Assembly: GCA_964590395.1 (NCBI GenBank)
Contig: CAZPVT010000004.1
Span: forward strand, 1 to 56,160
DNA from: JAOABP01 sp964590395
GTDB taxonomy: Bacteria; Hydrothermota; Tepidihabitantia; Tepidihabitantales; Tepidihabitantaceae
Length of the DNA stretch: 56,160 nt
Direction: 5' to 3'
A program made the translations under genes and the position numbers. Each line of letters begins with the position of its first letter. The first letter of the stretch is position 1. The notes under the pieces were generated by a model, which was given only the letters and a program-made list of their open reading frames with translations, made no database searches and was not told the DNA's origin. Shown here in pieces: positions 40,792-48,593 of this stretch.

Positions 40792-41349
40792 ATGCCCCGA
40801 AGTAGTCGGGAAAGTCTGTGGAGTTTGGGTTATATCGTTTGTGGTGGGTTGGCGGGATGGTTGAACTGGCTAATTCTGCCGGGAAGGTTACAACATCGGT
40901 TAACGGTTAACTTTATCCCTTTTCTCATTATCGGTGTTGCCGGTGGTTTAATCTATGCCGGGGCAAGACAGCGAGGATTGGGCTTTTCGATTATGATGGT
41001 AATCCTTTTGTTCTTTCTACAACTCGCTTTGACCCCGCCGCTGAGCTTGGCTTCGGTAACCAGGGCAGCGATCTGGGCATTTCCGATCGGTGGTGCCTTT
41101 CTTATCGCCAGTTATGTTTTTAGGATGCTCAACCGGCTGCGTTTGGGTAAATTTGTGTTTATGGCGATTCTGGTTGGTCTGGGTTATGTAGTTACCGCGG
41201 CAATTTTTCGCATGCGGGCAGAGAGAGAGATAACCCGGCAGTTGGTATTGAGGCAGTTTTTACTGGGATTTAAGTCAGGTGGTTTACTCGGTGTACTTAT
41301 TGAACTACTGGAACTATGCTTTTCATTTAACTCCCCCCCCGGAGTTTGA
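40792..41349 (+). CDS. Integral membrane protein of unknown function
   Basis: 185 residues with about five hydrophobic helices (near 10-30, 42-58, 64-82, 92-112, 120-140) and an amphipathic C-terminal helix. No family recognised. The reading frame ends just after a run of eight C residues (41333-41340), giving a SPPGV tail; a length change there would alter the last residues. Leaderless promoter supports ATG 40792. The next gene starts nine bases after the stop. Confidence 0.65.
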   Translation: MPRSSRESLWSLGYIVCGGLAGWLNWLILPGRLQHRLTVNFIPFLIIGVAGGLIYAGARQRGLGFSIMMVILLFFLQLALTPPLSLASVTRAAIWAFPIGGAFLIASYVFRMLNRLRLGKFVFMAILVGLGYVVTAAIFRMRAEREITRQLVLRQFLLGFKSGGLLGVLIELLELCFSFNSPPGV

Positions 41350-41358
41350 AAAGCCGTT

Positions 41359-41856
41359 ATGAGGCTATCGGAAATTCTTGACTGGCATCAGGAGCATTAT
41401 CCGTTATTACAGGCAGAGGATATTTATAAACTGATTTATCAGGGGGTTTTTGGACCCGGACATATAATAACAGACGAAGAGAGGGCGAAAAGGAGGTTGA
41501 TGCAGGAGGTCGCGCAAACTAAATTTGATTATCCGGTAGAGGAGATTGAGCCAGTGGATCCTGATGGCGTGTTGATTCGGGTAAATCTTAAACCGATTGC
41601 GGATTCTGGTGCGAGATTAAACCGGCTTTTATCCGCTTTACTCCAGACCGGTAAGGAGTTTTTGCCCAGACCAGATCTGTTACCCGAAAGGTTGATTCTT
41701 GCTCAAGAGTGGTGTGGGCAAAGGCTACCGGAGCAGGTTGAGAGGTTGAGGCAGTTGGTTGTTCTGGCACCGATTCAACCCCGGCATTCAGATATTTACC
41801 TTAAAAACTACACGCCCGCTTATCGAGTTGTCCTGGTTCGCTACTGGCTGACCTGA
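41359..41856 (+). CDS. Conserved hypothetical protein
   Basis: 165 residues, soluble. A strip AEDIYKLIYQGVFGPGHIITDEE and later RVNLKPIADSG and HSDIYLKNYTPAYRVV look like a small conserved bacterial family, but I cannot name it. No signal peptide. Its last 56 bases overlap the 3' end of nth on the other strand, so the two genes converge without a terminator. Confidence 0.65.
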   Translation: MRLSEILDWHQEHYPLLQAEDIYKLIYQGVFGPGHIITDEERAKRRLMQEVAQTKFDYPVEEIEPVDPDGVLIRVNLKPIADSGARLNRLLSALLQTGKEFLPRPDLLPERLILAQEWCGQRLPEQVERLRQLVVLAPIQPRHSDIYLKNYTPAYRVVLVRYWLT

Positions 41857-42499
41857 CTCCGCATTTACTGCACAGGTGATCGACAGGACAGTTATTACAC
41901 CGGGGATTTCGGGGTAGACAGATGGTCTGACCCAGTGCGACCAACAAGGGGTTAAGTTCGGTCCAGAGGTTTTTCGGGACAATTGTGCGGAGCCGGTGTT
42001 CGGTCTGTTCTGGTTTGATGGTCCGGACCAGTCCCAGGCGGTTGCTGATCCGGTGGACATGGGTATCGACCGCAATTGCCGGAAGACCAAATCCTTGGGC
42101 AAGTACGATATTGGCGACCTTTGGTCCGACACCGGGTAGTTCGAAAAGTTTTTGCCGGGTATGCGGGACCTTGCGGTGGTGTTTTTCTAATATGGCTCTT
42201 GCCAGTTTTAGCAGTAAGCGTGCTTTTGTCCGATAGAAGCCAACCGGATAAATCAGATTGGCAATATCGGTTTGTTTTAGTCGGATGAGTTGGGCAGGTG
42301 TCCTTGCCACCGCTAACAGTTTCTTGATAGCGATTAATGTGATCTCGTCTTTGGTGCGGGTAGAGAGAACCGCGGCGACCAAGACCTGCCAGGGTTTACC
42401 CCGCGGCATACTATTGACCGGAGCCCGGTGAAGCAGATTTGAAGATTTTAGCCGTTGATAAAGCAACCGGACTTTTCGGGTGCTGTTGGGATTTAGCAC
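41801..42499 (-). CDS. nth: Endonuclease III
   Basis: 232 residues. DNA glycosylase/AP lyase that removes oxidised pyrimidines. HhH-GPD core: PWQVLVAAVLSTRTKD, LPGVGPKVANIVLAQGFG (catalytic Lys) and VDTHVHRISNRLGL (catalytic Asp), then the 4Fe-4S motif CLPRNPRCNNCPVDHLC (CX6CX2CX5C). A 17-residue tail follows. GTG 42499 is six bases after the upstream stop; a later ATG start (MPRGKPWQ) would cut a conserved helix. Second gene after a membrane protein and perhaps a tRNA. Confidence 0.94.
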   Translation of the reverse strand: MLNPNSTRKVRLLYQRLKSSNLLHRAPVNSMPRGKPWQVLVAAVLSTRTKDEITLIAIKKLLAVARTPAQLIRLKQTDIANLIYPVGFYRTKARLLLKLARAILEKHHRKVPHTRQKLFELPGVGPKVANIVLAQGFGLPAIAVDTHVHRISNRLGLVRTIKPEQTEHRLRTIVPKNLWTELNPLLVALGQTICLPRNPRCNNCPVDHLCSKCGVRSASSEPGQLDKRACSF

Positions 42500-42504
42500 C
42501 TAAG

Positions 42505-42918
42505 TCAGATTTTCAGGACTTTAAGCAAAGCGAGTAAACCCATCGTCATAATTATTGCCAGGCTGGCAACAGTGAATAACGGGTGCCAACGGATACTGTG
42601 GGGTAGTTCACCAGGACGTTGCGTGCGGATGTGGGTAACAAACGTTGCCAGCAGAGCAAGGATGCACACCGCAATCGCCATGGGTATGTGTGCGAGAAGT
42701 TTAACTTGGTGTCCCTGGCTTGCCAAGATGGTGTTGAATAAAATGCCCAGGACTAAATTACCCAGCGTGAGCAGAAAATAGATCAAAGTTCTTTGTCGCA
42801 ACCGGCGCAACGGAAAGTCCCACTCTTCCAGTTTGGAAAGGGTCAACTGGGCAATCGTTGCGCCATAGACAAAAGTGATGATGGCGAAGATCGGATGGAG
42901 GAAACCGTACCAGGGCAT
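42505..42918 (-). CDS. Small four-helix membrane protein
   Basis: 137 residues with four hydrophobic helices (about 7-25, 45-65, 74-92, 115-133). Histidines at the N-terminal ends of helices (LHPIF, HIPMA, RWHPLF) recall DUF4079-like or cytochrome-type membrane proteins, but heme binding is speculation. ATG 42918 is 29 bases downstream of the tRNA-Gly 3' end on the same strand, so it may be cotranscribed with it. nth follows at six bases. Confidence 0.6.
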   Translation of the reverse strand: MPWYGFLHPIFAIITFVYGATIAQLTLSKLEEWDFPLRRLRQRTLIYFLLTLGNLVLGILFNTILASQGHQVKLLAHIPMAIAVCILALLATFVTHIRTQRPGELPHSIRWHPLFTVASLAIIMTMGLLALLKVLKI

Positions 42919-42947
42919 AACTTCGTTTAATTCACTGTTATATTTTA

Positions 42948-43018
42948 AGCGGCCAACGGGAATCGAACCCGTGTAACCGGCTTGGGAAGCCGGGGCTCTA
43001 CCCCTGAGCTATGGCCGC
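42948..43018 (-). tRNA. tRNA-Gly(CCC)
   Basis: Minus-strand cloverleaf: acceptor GCGGCCA/TGGCCGC, D stem GCTC/GAGC with AGGGGTA loop, anticodon stem CCGGC/GCCGG with loop TTCCCAA (anticodon CCC), T stem ACGGG/CCCGT with loop TTCGATT, discriminator T. 71 bases, no encoded CCA. Standard glycine identity (C35, C36, U73). Confidence 0.96.
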
Positions 43019-43028
43019 AACTCAATTT

Positions 43029-43057
43029 AATATAATTCCTATTCAGCCGGTTGTCAA
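43029..43057 (-). promoter_or_regulatory. Promoter of tRNA-Gly
   Basis: Minus strand TTGACA (43057-43052), 17-nt spacer, TATATT (43034-43029), 10 bases before the mature tRNA. Confidence 0.85.
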
Positions 43058-43099
43058 GCACAATCAATGTAAAAAGACACAGGTTTAATATACCCAAAG

Positions 43100-43128
43100 T
43101 TGACATCTTGCGGTTTACAATATAATAT
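43100..43128 (+). promoter_or_regulatory. Promoter of the methyltransferase/redox gene cluster
   Basis: TTGACA 43100-43105, then TATAAT at 43121-43126 (15-nt spacer) or TAATAT at 43123-43128 (17-nt). Implies a leader of about 260 nt. Confidence 0.65.
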
Positions 43129-43136
43129 TAATTAAT

Positions 43137-43397
43137 GCGTTGGCAGAAAAATCAATCGGTTTATATTCTACGCTTTTGGGGGTGGCGGAGATGAAACCGG
43201 TTTTTAACCGGGGTGGTTCACTCCGCACAACTGCCAGCGGTTCTGCGTTTTTAAATTTCCTTCCTGTTTGTCGGGTACCGCGTAATTCTCGTCCTTTTTT
43301 GGGAGAAAAATGAGGCAGGGGATTTTATCCGGTGGTGCGCCGGCAGGAAGGTTAAAGAAGCCGATAACTCTTAGCAACAAAAATATAGGAGGTAAAA
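43137..43397 (+). promoter_or_regulatory. Long structured 5' leader, unclassified
   Basis: No gene. An outer stem CGTTGGCAG (43138-43146) with CTGCCAGCG (43231-43239) encloses GCGGAG/CTCCGC (43185-43190 with 43221-43226), which encloses CCGGTT/AACCGG (43197-43202 with 43206-43211). Further down are a TTCTC/GAGAA hairpin (about 43286-43309) and a CCGG/CCGG stem (about 43329-43343), then AGGAGG. No known riboswitch consensus was matched by eye. Confidence 0.5.
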
Positions 43398-44189
43398 ATG
43401 GCAAAACGTTACGACTATACCGGTAAGGATGTCCAGGAGGTATATGACGGTCCGGGTGGACTGCTCTGGGAAGCGGTGATGAGTGAGCAGATTCACTCTG
43501 GCGGACCAGAGGCAACCGACCGTCTGGCACAGGCGCTGGGATTAAAGCCCGGAATGCATGTTTTGGATGTGTGCAGTGCGCTGGGTGCTCCGGCCCGGCA
43601 TATCGCTAAAAAATACGGTGTCCGGGTAACCGGTCTGGATTTCACCAAGACGATGCTGGAAAAGGCACGTCAGCGGACAAAGGATGCCGGCCTTGAACAA
43701 ATGATCACCTTTATTGAGGGTAACGCACTGGATATGCCGTTCAAAGCGAACACCTTTGATATCGTCTGGGGTCAGGAGGCATGGTGTTATGTCACCGACA
43801 AGGACCTCTTGGCACGGGAGTGCTACCGCGTTCTGAAACCGGGCGGTAAAATTGGCTTTACCGACTGGGTGATCACCGGCAAGATTGAAGAGGACCTGCT
43901 TGCCAAACTCTACGAGTCAATGGCTTTTCCGTATATGGAGACATTTGAAGGCTGGCAAGAGGTTTTGAAAAAGGCGGGATTCAAAATCCTTGATGCTAAA
44001 GACCAGACTGATGAGTTCGTAAAGTGCTTTGATGAATATAAGGTCAAAGTGGAGCAGGATTTGAAGCCGGCAATACTCCAGAACTTCGGCGAAGACCTGT
44101 TCAACTTTGCGGTCAATCTGGTTAACCTGTGGCGGGATGCGGCACATCGCCATCAGGTCGGCAGAGGCTTTTACATCGGGCAGAAGTAG
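43398..44189 (+). CDS. SAM-dependent methyltransferase, UbiE-like
   Basis: 263 residues. Motif I is VLDVCSALGAPARHIAKKYG (about 55-74), with cysteine and serine where most members have GxGxG; then VTGLDFTKTMLEKAR, a GNALDMPFKANTFDIVWGQEAW strip and ECYRVLKPGGKIGFTDWV. This is the group that includes sarcosine/dimethylglycine and phosphoethanolamine methyltransferases; the substrate here is unknown. AGGAGG stands before ATG 43398. First gene after a long structured leader; its TAG stop overlaps the next start (TAGTG). Confidence 0.82.
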   Translation: MAKRYDYTGKDVQEVYDGPGGLLWEAVMSEQIHSGGPEATDRLAQALGLKPGMHVLDVCSALGAPARHIAKKYGVRVTGLDFTKTMLEKARQRTKDAGLEQMITFIEGNALDMPFKANTFDIVWGQEAWCYVTDKDLLARECYRVLKPGGKIGFTDWVITGKIEEDLLAKLYESMAFPYMETFEGWQEVLKKAGFKILDAKDQTDEFVKCFDEYKVKVEQDLKPAILQNFGEDLFNFAVNLVNLWRDAAHRHQVGRGFYIGQK

Positions 44190-44323
44190 TGCGTCGCTTA
44201 CTTCCGCTGGTAATTGCCACACTCGGTATTACTCTTTTGGTGATCGGTGTTCTGACCGGTGGCTTTACCCGTATCTTTTACTTCAGTACCCAGATCTGCC
44301 TGTCCTGTATGGGACTGGTTTAG
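44189..44323 (+). CDS. 44-residue membrane peptide with a C-terminal CxxC
   Basis: GTG 44189 overlaps the methyltransferase stop. The peptide has a basic start (VRRLL), one transmembrane helix (PLVIATLGITLLVIGVLTGG, about 6-25) and a conserved-looking end STQICLSCMGLV, where Cys37 and Cys40 form a CxxC at the membrane surface. Too short for most gene finders. I recall no family. The spacing, TAGTG coupling and the run of CxxC proteins downstream argue that it is translated. The frame ends in TAG, not TGA. Confidence 0.55.
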   Translation: MRRLLPLVIATLGITLLVIGVLTGGFTRIFYFSTQICLSCMGLV

Positions 44324-44344
44324 TTATAATATAAAGGAGGTAAT

Positions 44345-46075
44345 ATGAAAAGGATAATATTATTGAGCATTGCGGTCATCCTGCCGGTTTTAGCAACCCA
44401 GCGAGTGATGGTGCTGGAGAAGTTCACCGCTACCTGGTGTCAGTACTGTCCGGGTGCCGCAAGAGGGGCAGAGGAGTTGAAATTCCGGGCGTTTGACTCG
44501 GTGGTGGTAATTTCCTATCACTCCTCAAACAGTGACCCGTTCTACACCGCAGTCGCTGCTAACCGGGCAAGTTATTACAGTATCAGCGGTTATCCGACGA
44601 CGCGCATTGATGGTGGTTACTCAATTGTCGGCGGGATGCGCTACGGCACGATGTATCCGGTTTATCGCGGTTATTTTGACCAGCGCAAAACCGAGCCCAG
44701 TCCACTTGATATTCGTCTGGCGGTAAGTTATGACTCGGTCAGCCGTAACGGCACCCTGACGATTGTGGTAGAGAATACATCAAGCGGTGTGATTACCGGT
44801 AGGTTACACACCGTTTTGATTGAGAGCCATATCTATTATCCCTGGCAGGGAATGGACAGTCTGCACGATGTGGTAAGGACAATGTTACCCAATGCCAGCG
44901 GTGAGGAGATTACCGTTAACCCCGGTGATTCGGTAGACCGGACCCGTAACTTCACCGTTGCGTCCAACTGGGTGGCAGAGAACTGCGAACTGGTGGTTTT
45001 TGTCCAGACCGATGCCACCCGCTGGATTCATCAGGGCGCGAGGATCGGGGTGATTTCCAGGCCGGAGTTGGAGTTTGTTAGGTTTCAACCGTCGGTTGTG
45101 CCCGCACCAGGTGCAACGGTGGATTTAAATATCACCCTGCGCAACATCGGCAGTGCGTCTGCAGGTGGTGCCAGCGCCACGCTTACCACCACGGACCCGT
45201 ATGTTACCGTTACAAATGGTAACACCACATTCGGGCCCATACCGGTCGGCGAGGATGTTACTACCAGCAGTCCGGTTACCATTCAGGTCAGTTCCGGGTG
45301 TCCGGACCCGCATCTGGCACAAATGCAGTTGGTGATTACAACCAGCGATTTTAGTGTTGATACGGTGGTCTTTCCGCTCAACATTGCCTCTCAGCCGGGG
45401 TTTGCTGACGATATGGAGTCCGGAGAGGGTGACTGGACCCACGGTGGTATAAGGGATTACTGGCACCTTTCCACCTATCGCAGTAACTCACCGAGCACCT
45501 CCTGGTACTGCGGTAATGAGGCAGGACATCAGTATATTAACGAGATGGATGCCCGGTTGTACTCACCGTTCTTTACTATCGGTCACCCGGCGCGGGTCAG
45601 TTTTTACCATTACTATGCGACCGCTGCCACTTATGACCAGTGTGTGGTTGAGATCAACAACGGTTCACCCTTCTGGTATCCAGTGGCAAGTTTTGCCGGT
45701 AGCAATGGTAACTGGGAGTTAGTGGAACTGGACTTAAGCGAATTTCTGAATCAGACGGTGCGGTTGCGCTTCAGGTTGATCAGTGACTACAGCGGTGTGG
45801 CAGAAGGCTGGTATATTGACGACTTCCTCGCGGGTGCGGTTGGTATCAGCGAAAAACAGGTTACCGCAAAATCTCGGCGGAGTTTGCCCACAATCGTTAA
45901 CCGCGAAAGACTAATGACGGTTGATCCGGCAAATCCGGTGACGCTGTTTGATGCCAGCGGGCGCCGGATTTTAACCCTGAAATCCGGCAGTAATGATCTT
46001 TCGGCGCTTGCGCCGGGTTTGTATTTTATCCGTACTGCTGAGGGCGATTTGCACCGAGCCATCTTTGTTCGCTAA
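44345..46075 (+). CDS. Secreted Omp28-related thioredoxin-fold protein with sorting domain
   Basis: 576 residues. Signal peptide MKRIILLSIAVILPVLA. A thioredoxin-like domain follows at once (VMVLEKFTATWCQYC, redox-type Cys32/Cys35; then YYSISGYPTTRIDGG with a cis-proline-like YPTT), as in Omp28-related proteins. Next come an Ig-like/CARDB region (PGATVDLNITLRNIGSAS) and a jelly-roll region (DDMESGEGDWTHGG, then GWYIDDFLAG), and finally a type A sorting tail (VTLFDASGRRILTL, GLYFIRT). Predicted surface thiol protein. AAGGAGG stands before ATG 44345. In a cluster with other CxxC proteins. Confidence 0.85.
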   Translation: MKRIILLSIAVILPVLATQRVMVLEKFTATWCQYCPGAARGAEELKFRAFDSVVVISYHSSNSDPFYTAVAANRASYYSISGYPTTRIDGGYSIVGGMRYGTMYPVYRGYFDQRKTEPSPLDIRLAVSYDSVSRNGTLTIVVENTSSGVITGRLHTVLIESHIYYPWQGMDSLHDVVRTMLPNASGEEITVNPGDSVDRTRNFTVASNWVAENCELVVFVQTDATRWIHQGARIGVISRPELEFVRFQPSVVPAPGATVDLNITLRNIGSASAGGASATLTTTDPYVTVTNGNTTFGPIPVGEDVTTSSPVTIQVSSGCPDPHLAQMQLVITTSDFSVDTVVFPLNIASQPGFADDMESGEGDWTHGGIRDYWHLSTYRSNSPSTSWYCGNEAGHQYINEMDARLYSPFFTIGHPARVSFYHYYATAATYDQCVVEINNGSPFWYPVASFAGSNGNWELVELDLSEFLNQTVRLRFRLISDYSGVAEGWYIDDFLAGAVGISEKQVTAKSRRSLPTIVNRERLMTVDPANPVTLFDASGRRILTLKSGSNDLSALAPGLYFIRTAEGDLHRAIFVR

Positions 46076-46091
46076 ACAAGGGGTTGGGATT

Positions 46092-46853
46092 ATGCGGGGC
46101 AGGTGGCAGAGGATGGTTTGCTACCTGCCCCTGGTGTTTTTATTCTGTTCAGATGCGCCCGAGATACCGCTTGTGCCTACCAACCGGATTGTGCTTGCGG
46201 AGTTCTTCACCTGGCAGCGGTGTGTCTATTGTCCCTACGCTGCCCATACCCTTGACAGTCTGGTAAAGGAGTTCAAAGACAGTGTGGTGGTCATCGCCTA
46301 TCACCGTCGGGTCGCGGGTGATACCCTATCTCCTTCCTATGTTGAGGAGCGCCGGATTCTTTATTACGAATCCGGTGGTGAGCCGGCAACTGTTTTTGAC
46401 GGTGGTGAGGTGGTTCGGACCCCGGGTCCGGAATATAACTACGAGACCTTCCGTAATTACATCCTCGGTGCCCGGGCTATTCTGCCTAAAGCCCAGTTAG
46501 ATGTTAACGCTACTTTGGAATCTACCGCGGGTAGAGTCGTCGTTCAAGTTTGGGGTGTGGACTCAACACCTCTTGAGACGCTTTTACTTTTTGTGGTGAT
46601 TACCGAGGATTCAATCCGGGAACGGCTACCAGGTGCAACCGATTCGGTATTCAACTGTGTGATGCGCGCGATCCTGCCCGAACCAGATGGCAGACCGCTT
46701 CTCCTTTTCCGGGCTGAGACCACAAAGGTGGAGGTTAATTTTCAACTCCCACCCTACTGGCAATCCCGTTATCTGAATGTGGTTGCCTTTATCCAGCAAC
46801 CGTCAACCAGGAAGGTTTTACAGACGGTTAAATCACCGATTAACCGGAGGTAA
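46092..46853 (+). CDS. Exported thioredoxin-fold protein, Omp28-like
   Basis: 253 residues. Hydrophobic N-terminus ending LVFLFCSD; Cys19 is in a lipobox-like but non-standard place, so it may be a lipoprotein. The thioredoxin-like domain has VLAEFFTWQRCVYCPYAAHTL (Cys44/Cys47), then VVVIAYHRR and ESGGEPATVFDGG with a cis-proline-like EPAT. The rest is a beta domain. Similar layout to the N-terminal part of the preceding protein but lacking the sorting domain. ATG 46092 is chosen because it begins the signal peptide; an upstream in-frame start at 45993 would overlap the previous gene. Confidence 0.72.
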   Translation: MRGRWQRMVCYLPLVFLFCSDAPEIPLVPTNRIVLAEFFTWQRCVYCPYAAHTLDSLVKEFKDSVVVIAYHRRVAGDTLSPSYVEERRILYYESGGEPATVFDGGEVVRTPGPEYNYETFRNYILGARAILPKAQLDVNATLESTAGRVVVQVWGVDSTPLETLLLFVVITEDSIRERLPGATDSVFNCVMRAILPEPDGRPLLLFRAETTKVEVNFQLPPYWQSRYLNVVAFIQQPSTRKVLQTVKSPINRR

Positions 46854-46855
46854 AG

Positions 46856-47500
46856 ATGAAAAAAAGATACAGTTTATTGCTTTTTGTTATTGGGCTAACT
46901 GCTTTACTCTATGCAGAATACAACTTTGATCTGGTCTGCCGGAGCGATACATTCCAGCGGGTCGAACCCAACGGGGCAGGTTTTTTCTATTTTACCCTGA
47001 CCAACACCGGCACCCAAACCGATGTTTATGAGTTAAACTGCACGGTCTTAAGCATTGTGCCGGACTGGAGCGTAATTTACTGTCTGCGGGGCAGATGTGT
47101 AGAGCCGGGTGTTCCGATGTATGACACACTGGCAAGTGGAGAGGCAGATACCACAATTGACATTGCGGTTTACACCACCGGTACTTTAGGTGAGGCACGG
47201 GTTGTCCTGCATGTCCGTTCATTGGGCAACCCGGCTTTAACCAAATCGATTACCACCATTACCAACAATGTCTGTGCGGTTGCTGAAAATGGCAGATTGG
47301 GGCAGGTGCCGGTTTCTGGCTGGTTAATCGGTGCTAACCAGACCCTGAATATTGATCACACACCTGCTCAACTGTTTGACATCTCGGGCAGAACTGTTAT
47401 GCAATTGGCACCGGGCAGACACCGGTTATCCAGCCTGCCTGGAGGCAGTTACCTGCTCAATTATAACCAGCGGTGGTATAAACTGGTGCTATTACATTAA
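46856..47500 (+). CDS. Secreted protein with Ig-like domain and sorting-like tail
   Basis: 214 residues. Signal peptide MKKRYSLLLFVIGLTALLYA. Residues 22-125 are beta-rich with FYFTLTNTGTQTDVYELN and four cysteines (Cys28, then a cluster near 60-82 including CLRGRC), perhaps disulfide-bonded. The tail resembles a sorting domain (AQLFDISGRTVMQLAPG, GSYLLNY, ending LVLLH). Function unknown. GGAGG before ATG 46856, three bases after the previous gene; selD starts directly after its stop. Confidence 0.65.
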   Translation: MKKRYSLLLFVIGLTALLYAEYNFDLVCRSDTFQRVEPNGAGFFYFTLTNTGTQTDVYELNCTVLSIVPDWSVIYCLRGRCVEPGVPMYDTLASGEADTTIDIAVYTTGTLGEARVVLHVRSLGNPALTKSITTITNNVCAVAENGRLGQVPVSGWLIGANQTLNIDHTPAQLFDISGRTVMQLAPGRHRLSSLPGGSYLLNYNQRWYKLVLLH

Positions 47501-48538
47501 TTGCGGCGCAAGAGACTGCTGGACTTTGCCTTTGCTGCCGGCTGTGCAGGTAAAGCCTGTCAGGCAGATCTGTTTGCCATCTTAAAAAAACTGCCCAGAA
47601 TTTTCTCTCCGGACCTAATTGTTGGCAGTGATACTGCGGATGATGCGGGTGTGTACCGGTTAAACCGCAATACCGCGCTGGTCCTGACAGTTGATGTTCT
47701 TGGTCCAGTCGCGGATGAGCCGTTTACCTTCGGGCAGATTGCGGCTGCCAACTCCCTCTCTGATGTGTATGCAATGGGCGGAAAACCGGTTGCCTGCCTT
47801 TCGGTTTTAGGGTTTCCGGTTAATGAAATTGAGCATAAGACTATCCGGGCGATTCTGGCAGGTGCGATTGAGCGGATGCGAACTGCGGGTGCGGTGATTG
47901 CGGGTGGCCATACCTTCAAAGATATGGAGATAAAATTTGGCTTGGCGGTGATCGGTGTTGTTCACCCTAAAAAGGTGATTACCAATGCTGGTGCCTGTCC
48001 AGGAGATGTTTTAATTCTCACCAAACCGCTGGGTACCGGTATTATCACCACCGCACTCAAGGCAAAAAAGGCGCCTGACTTTGCGGTCAGAAATGCCAAC
48101 CGGACGATGATTGAGTTAAACAGGAGATCAGCCGAGGTAATGTGCCGGGTTGGTGTCAATGCGGTAACCGATGTTACCGGTTTTGGACTTTTGGGCCATT
48201 CCTGGGAGATGGCAAAGGCAAGCGGAGTAAACATGGTGATCCAGTCAGCAACGGTGCCGTTTCTGCCTGGAGCGATTGAACTTGCCGGTAAAAAACTTTA
48301 TCCCCTTGGCACGGTTAACAATTACCGATTCGTTAAGCCTTATACTCATTTTGCCCGTTATCTTGATACCACTACCCGGCTGGTCCTCTGCGATGCCCAG
48401 ACCTCGGGTGGACTGTTGATAGCGGTGCCTGGAAAAAGAGGCGCGCAACTTTTAGACCAACTGCACGGTTCAGGGGTGAAAACCGCGGCGGTGATCGGCT
48501 GGGTGGAAAAGGGTAATGGCAGATTGCTCGTTGCCTGA
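47501..48538 (+). CDS. selD: Selenide, water dikinase (selenophosphate synthetase)
   Basis: 345 residues. SelD makes selenophosphate from selenide and ATP for selenocysteine or 2-selenouridine. The N-terminal loop is GCAGKACQADL, giving catalytic Cys15 and Lys18 (equivalents of E. coli Cys17 and Lys20); the position often held by Sec or Cys one before the lysine is glycine. Further strips: GSDTADDAGVY, LTVDVLGPVADEPFTFGQIAAANSLSDVYAMGG, AGGHTFKD, VTDVTGFGLLGH and DAQTSGGLLIAV. TTG 47501 follows the previous TAA directly, and no nearer ATG keeps the active loop. selA, selB and tRNA-Sec are not in the window. Confidence 0.93.
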   Translation: MRRKRLLDFAFAAGCAGKACQADLFAILKKLPRIFSPDLIVGSDTADDAGVYRLNRNTALVLTVDVLGPVADEPFTFGQIAAANSLSDVYAMGGKPVACLSVLGFPVNEIEHKTIRAILAGAIERMRTAGAVIAGGHTFKDMEIKFGLAVIGVVHPKKVITNAGACPGDVLILTKPLGTGIITTALKAKKAPDFAVRNANRTMIELNRRSAEVMCRVGVNAVTDVTGFGLLGHSWEMAKASGVNMVIQSATVPFLPGAIELAGKKLYPLGTVNNYRFVKPYTHFARYLDTTTRLVLCDAQTSGGLLIAVPGKRGAQLLDQLHGSGVKTAAVIGWVEKGNGRLLVA

Positions 48539-48542
48539 AGAT

Positions 48543-48570
48543 TTGACTGTCCTTTCAGGACGAATATAAT
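48543..48570 (+). promoter_or_regulatory. Promoter of the thioredoxin lipoprotein gene
   Basis: TTGACT 48543-48548, 16-nt spacer, TATAAT 48565-48570. The spacer holds a small inverted repeat GTCCTTTCAGGAC, which could be an operator or a weak selD terminator. Confidence 0.7.
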
Positions 48571-48593
48571 TTTTATAGAAAGGAGAAGAGAGG

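Noticed and set aside
43137..43397. Cobalamin or SAM riboswitch
   Set aside because: GCCGGCAGGAAGG loosely recalls a B12 box, but the other conserved blocks and the SAM-I core are not found.
44189..44323. In-frame recoding of the micro-peptide stop
   Set aside because: The stop is TAG, not TGA, and the sequence after it leads into a clear AAGGAGG leader of the next gene.
47501..48538. Selenocysteine in SelD
   Set aside because: The active loop reads GCAGK with a normal cysteine codon and no in-frame TGA.
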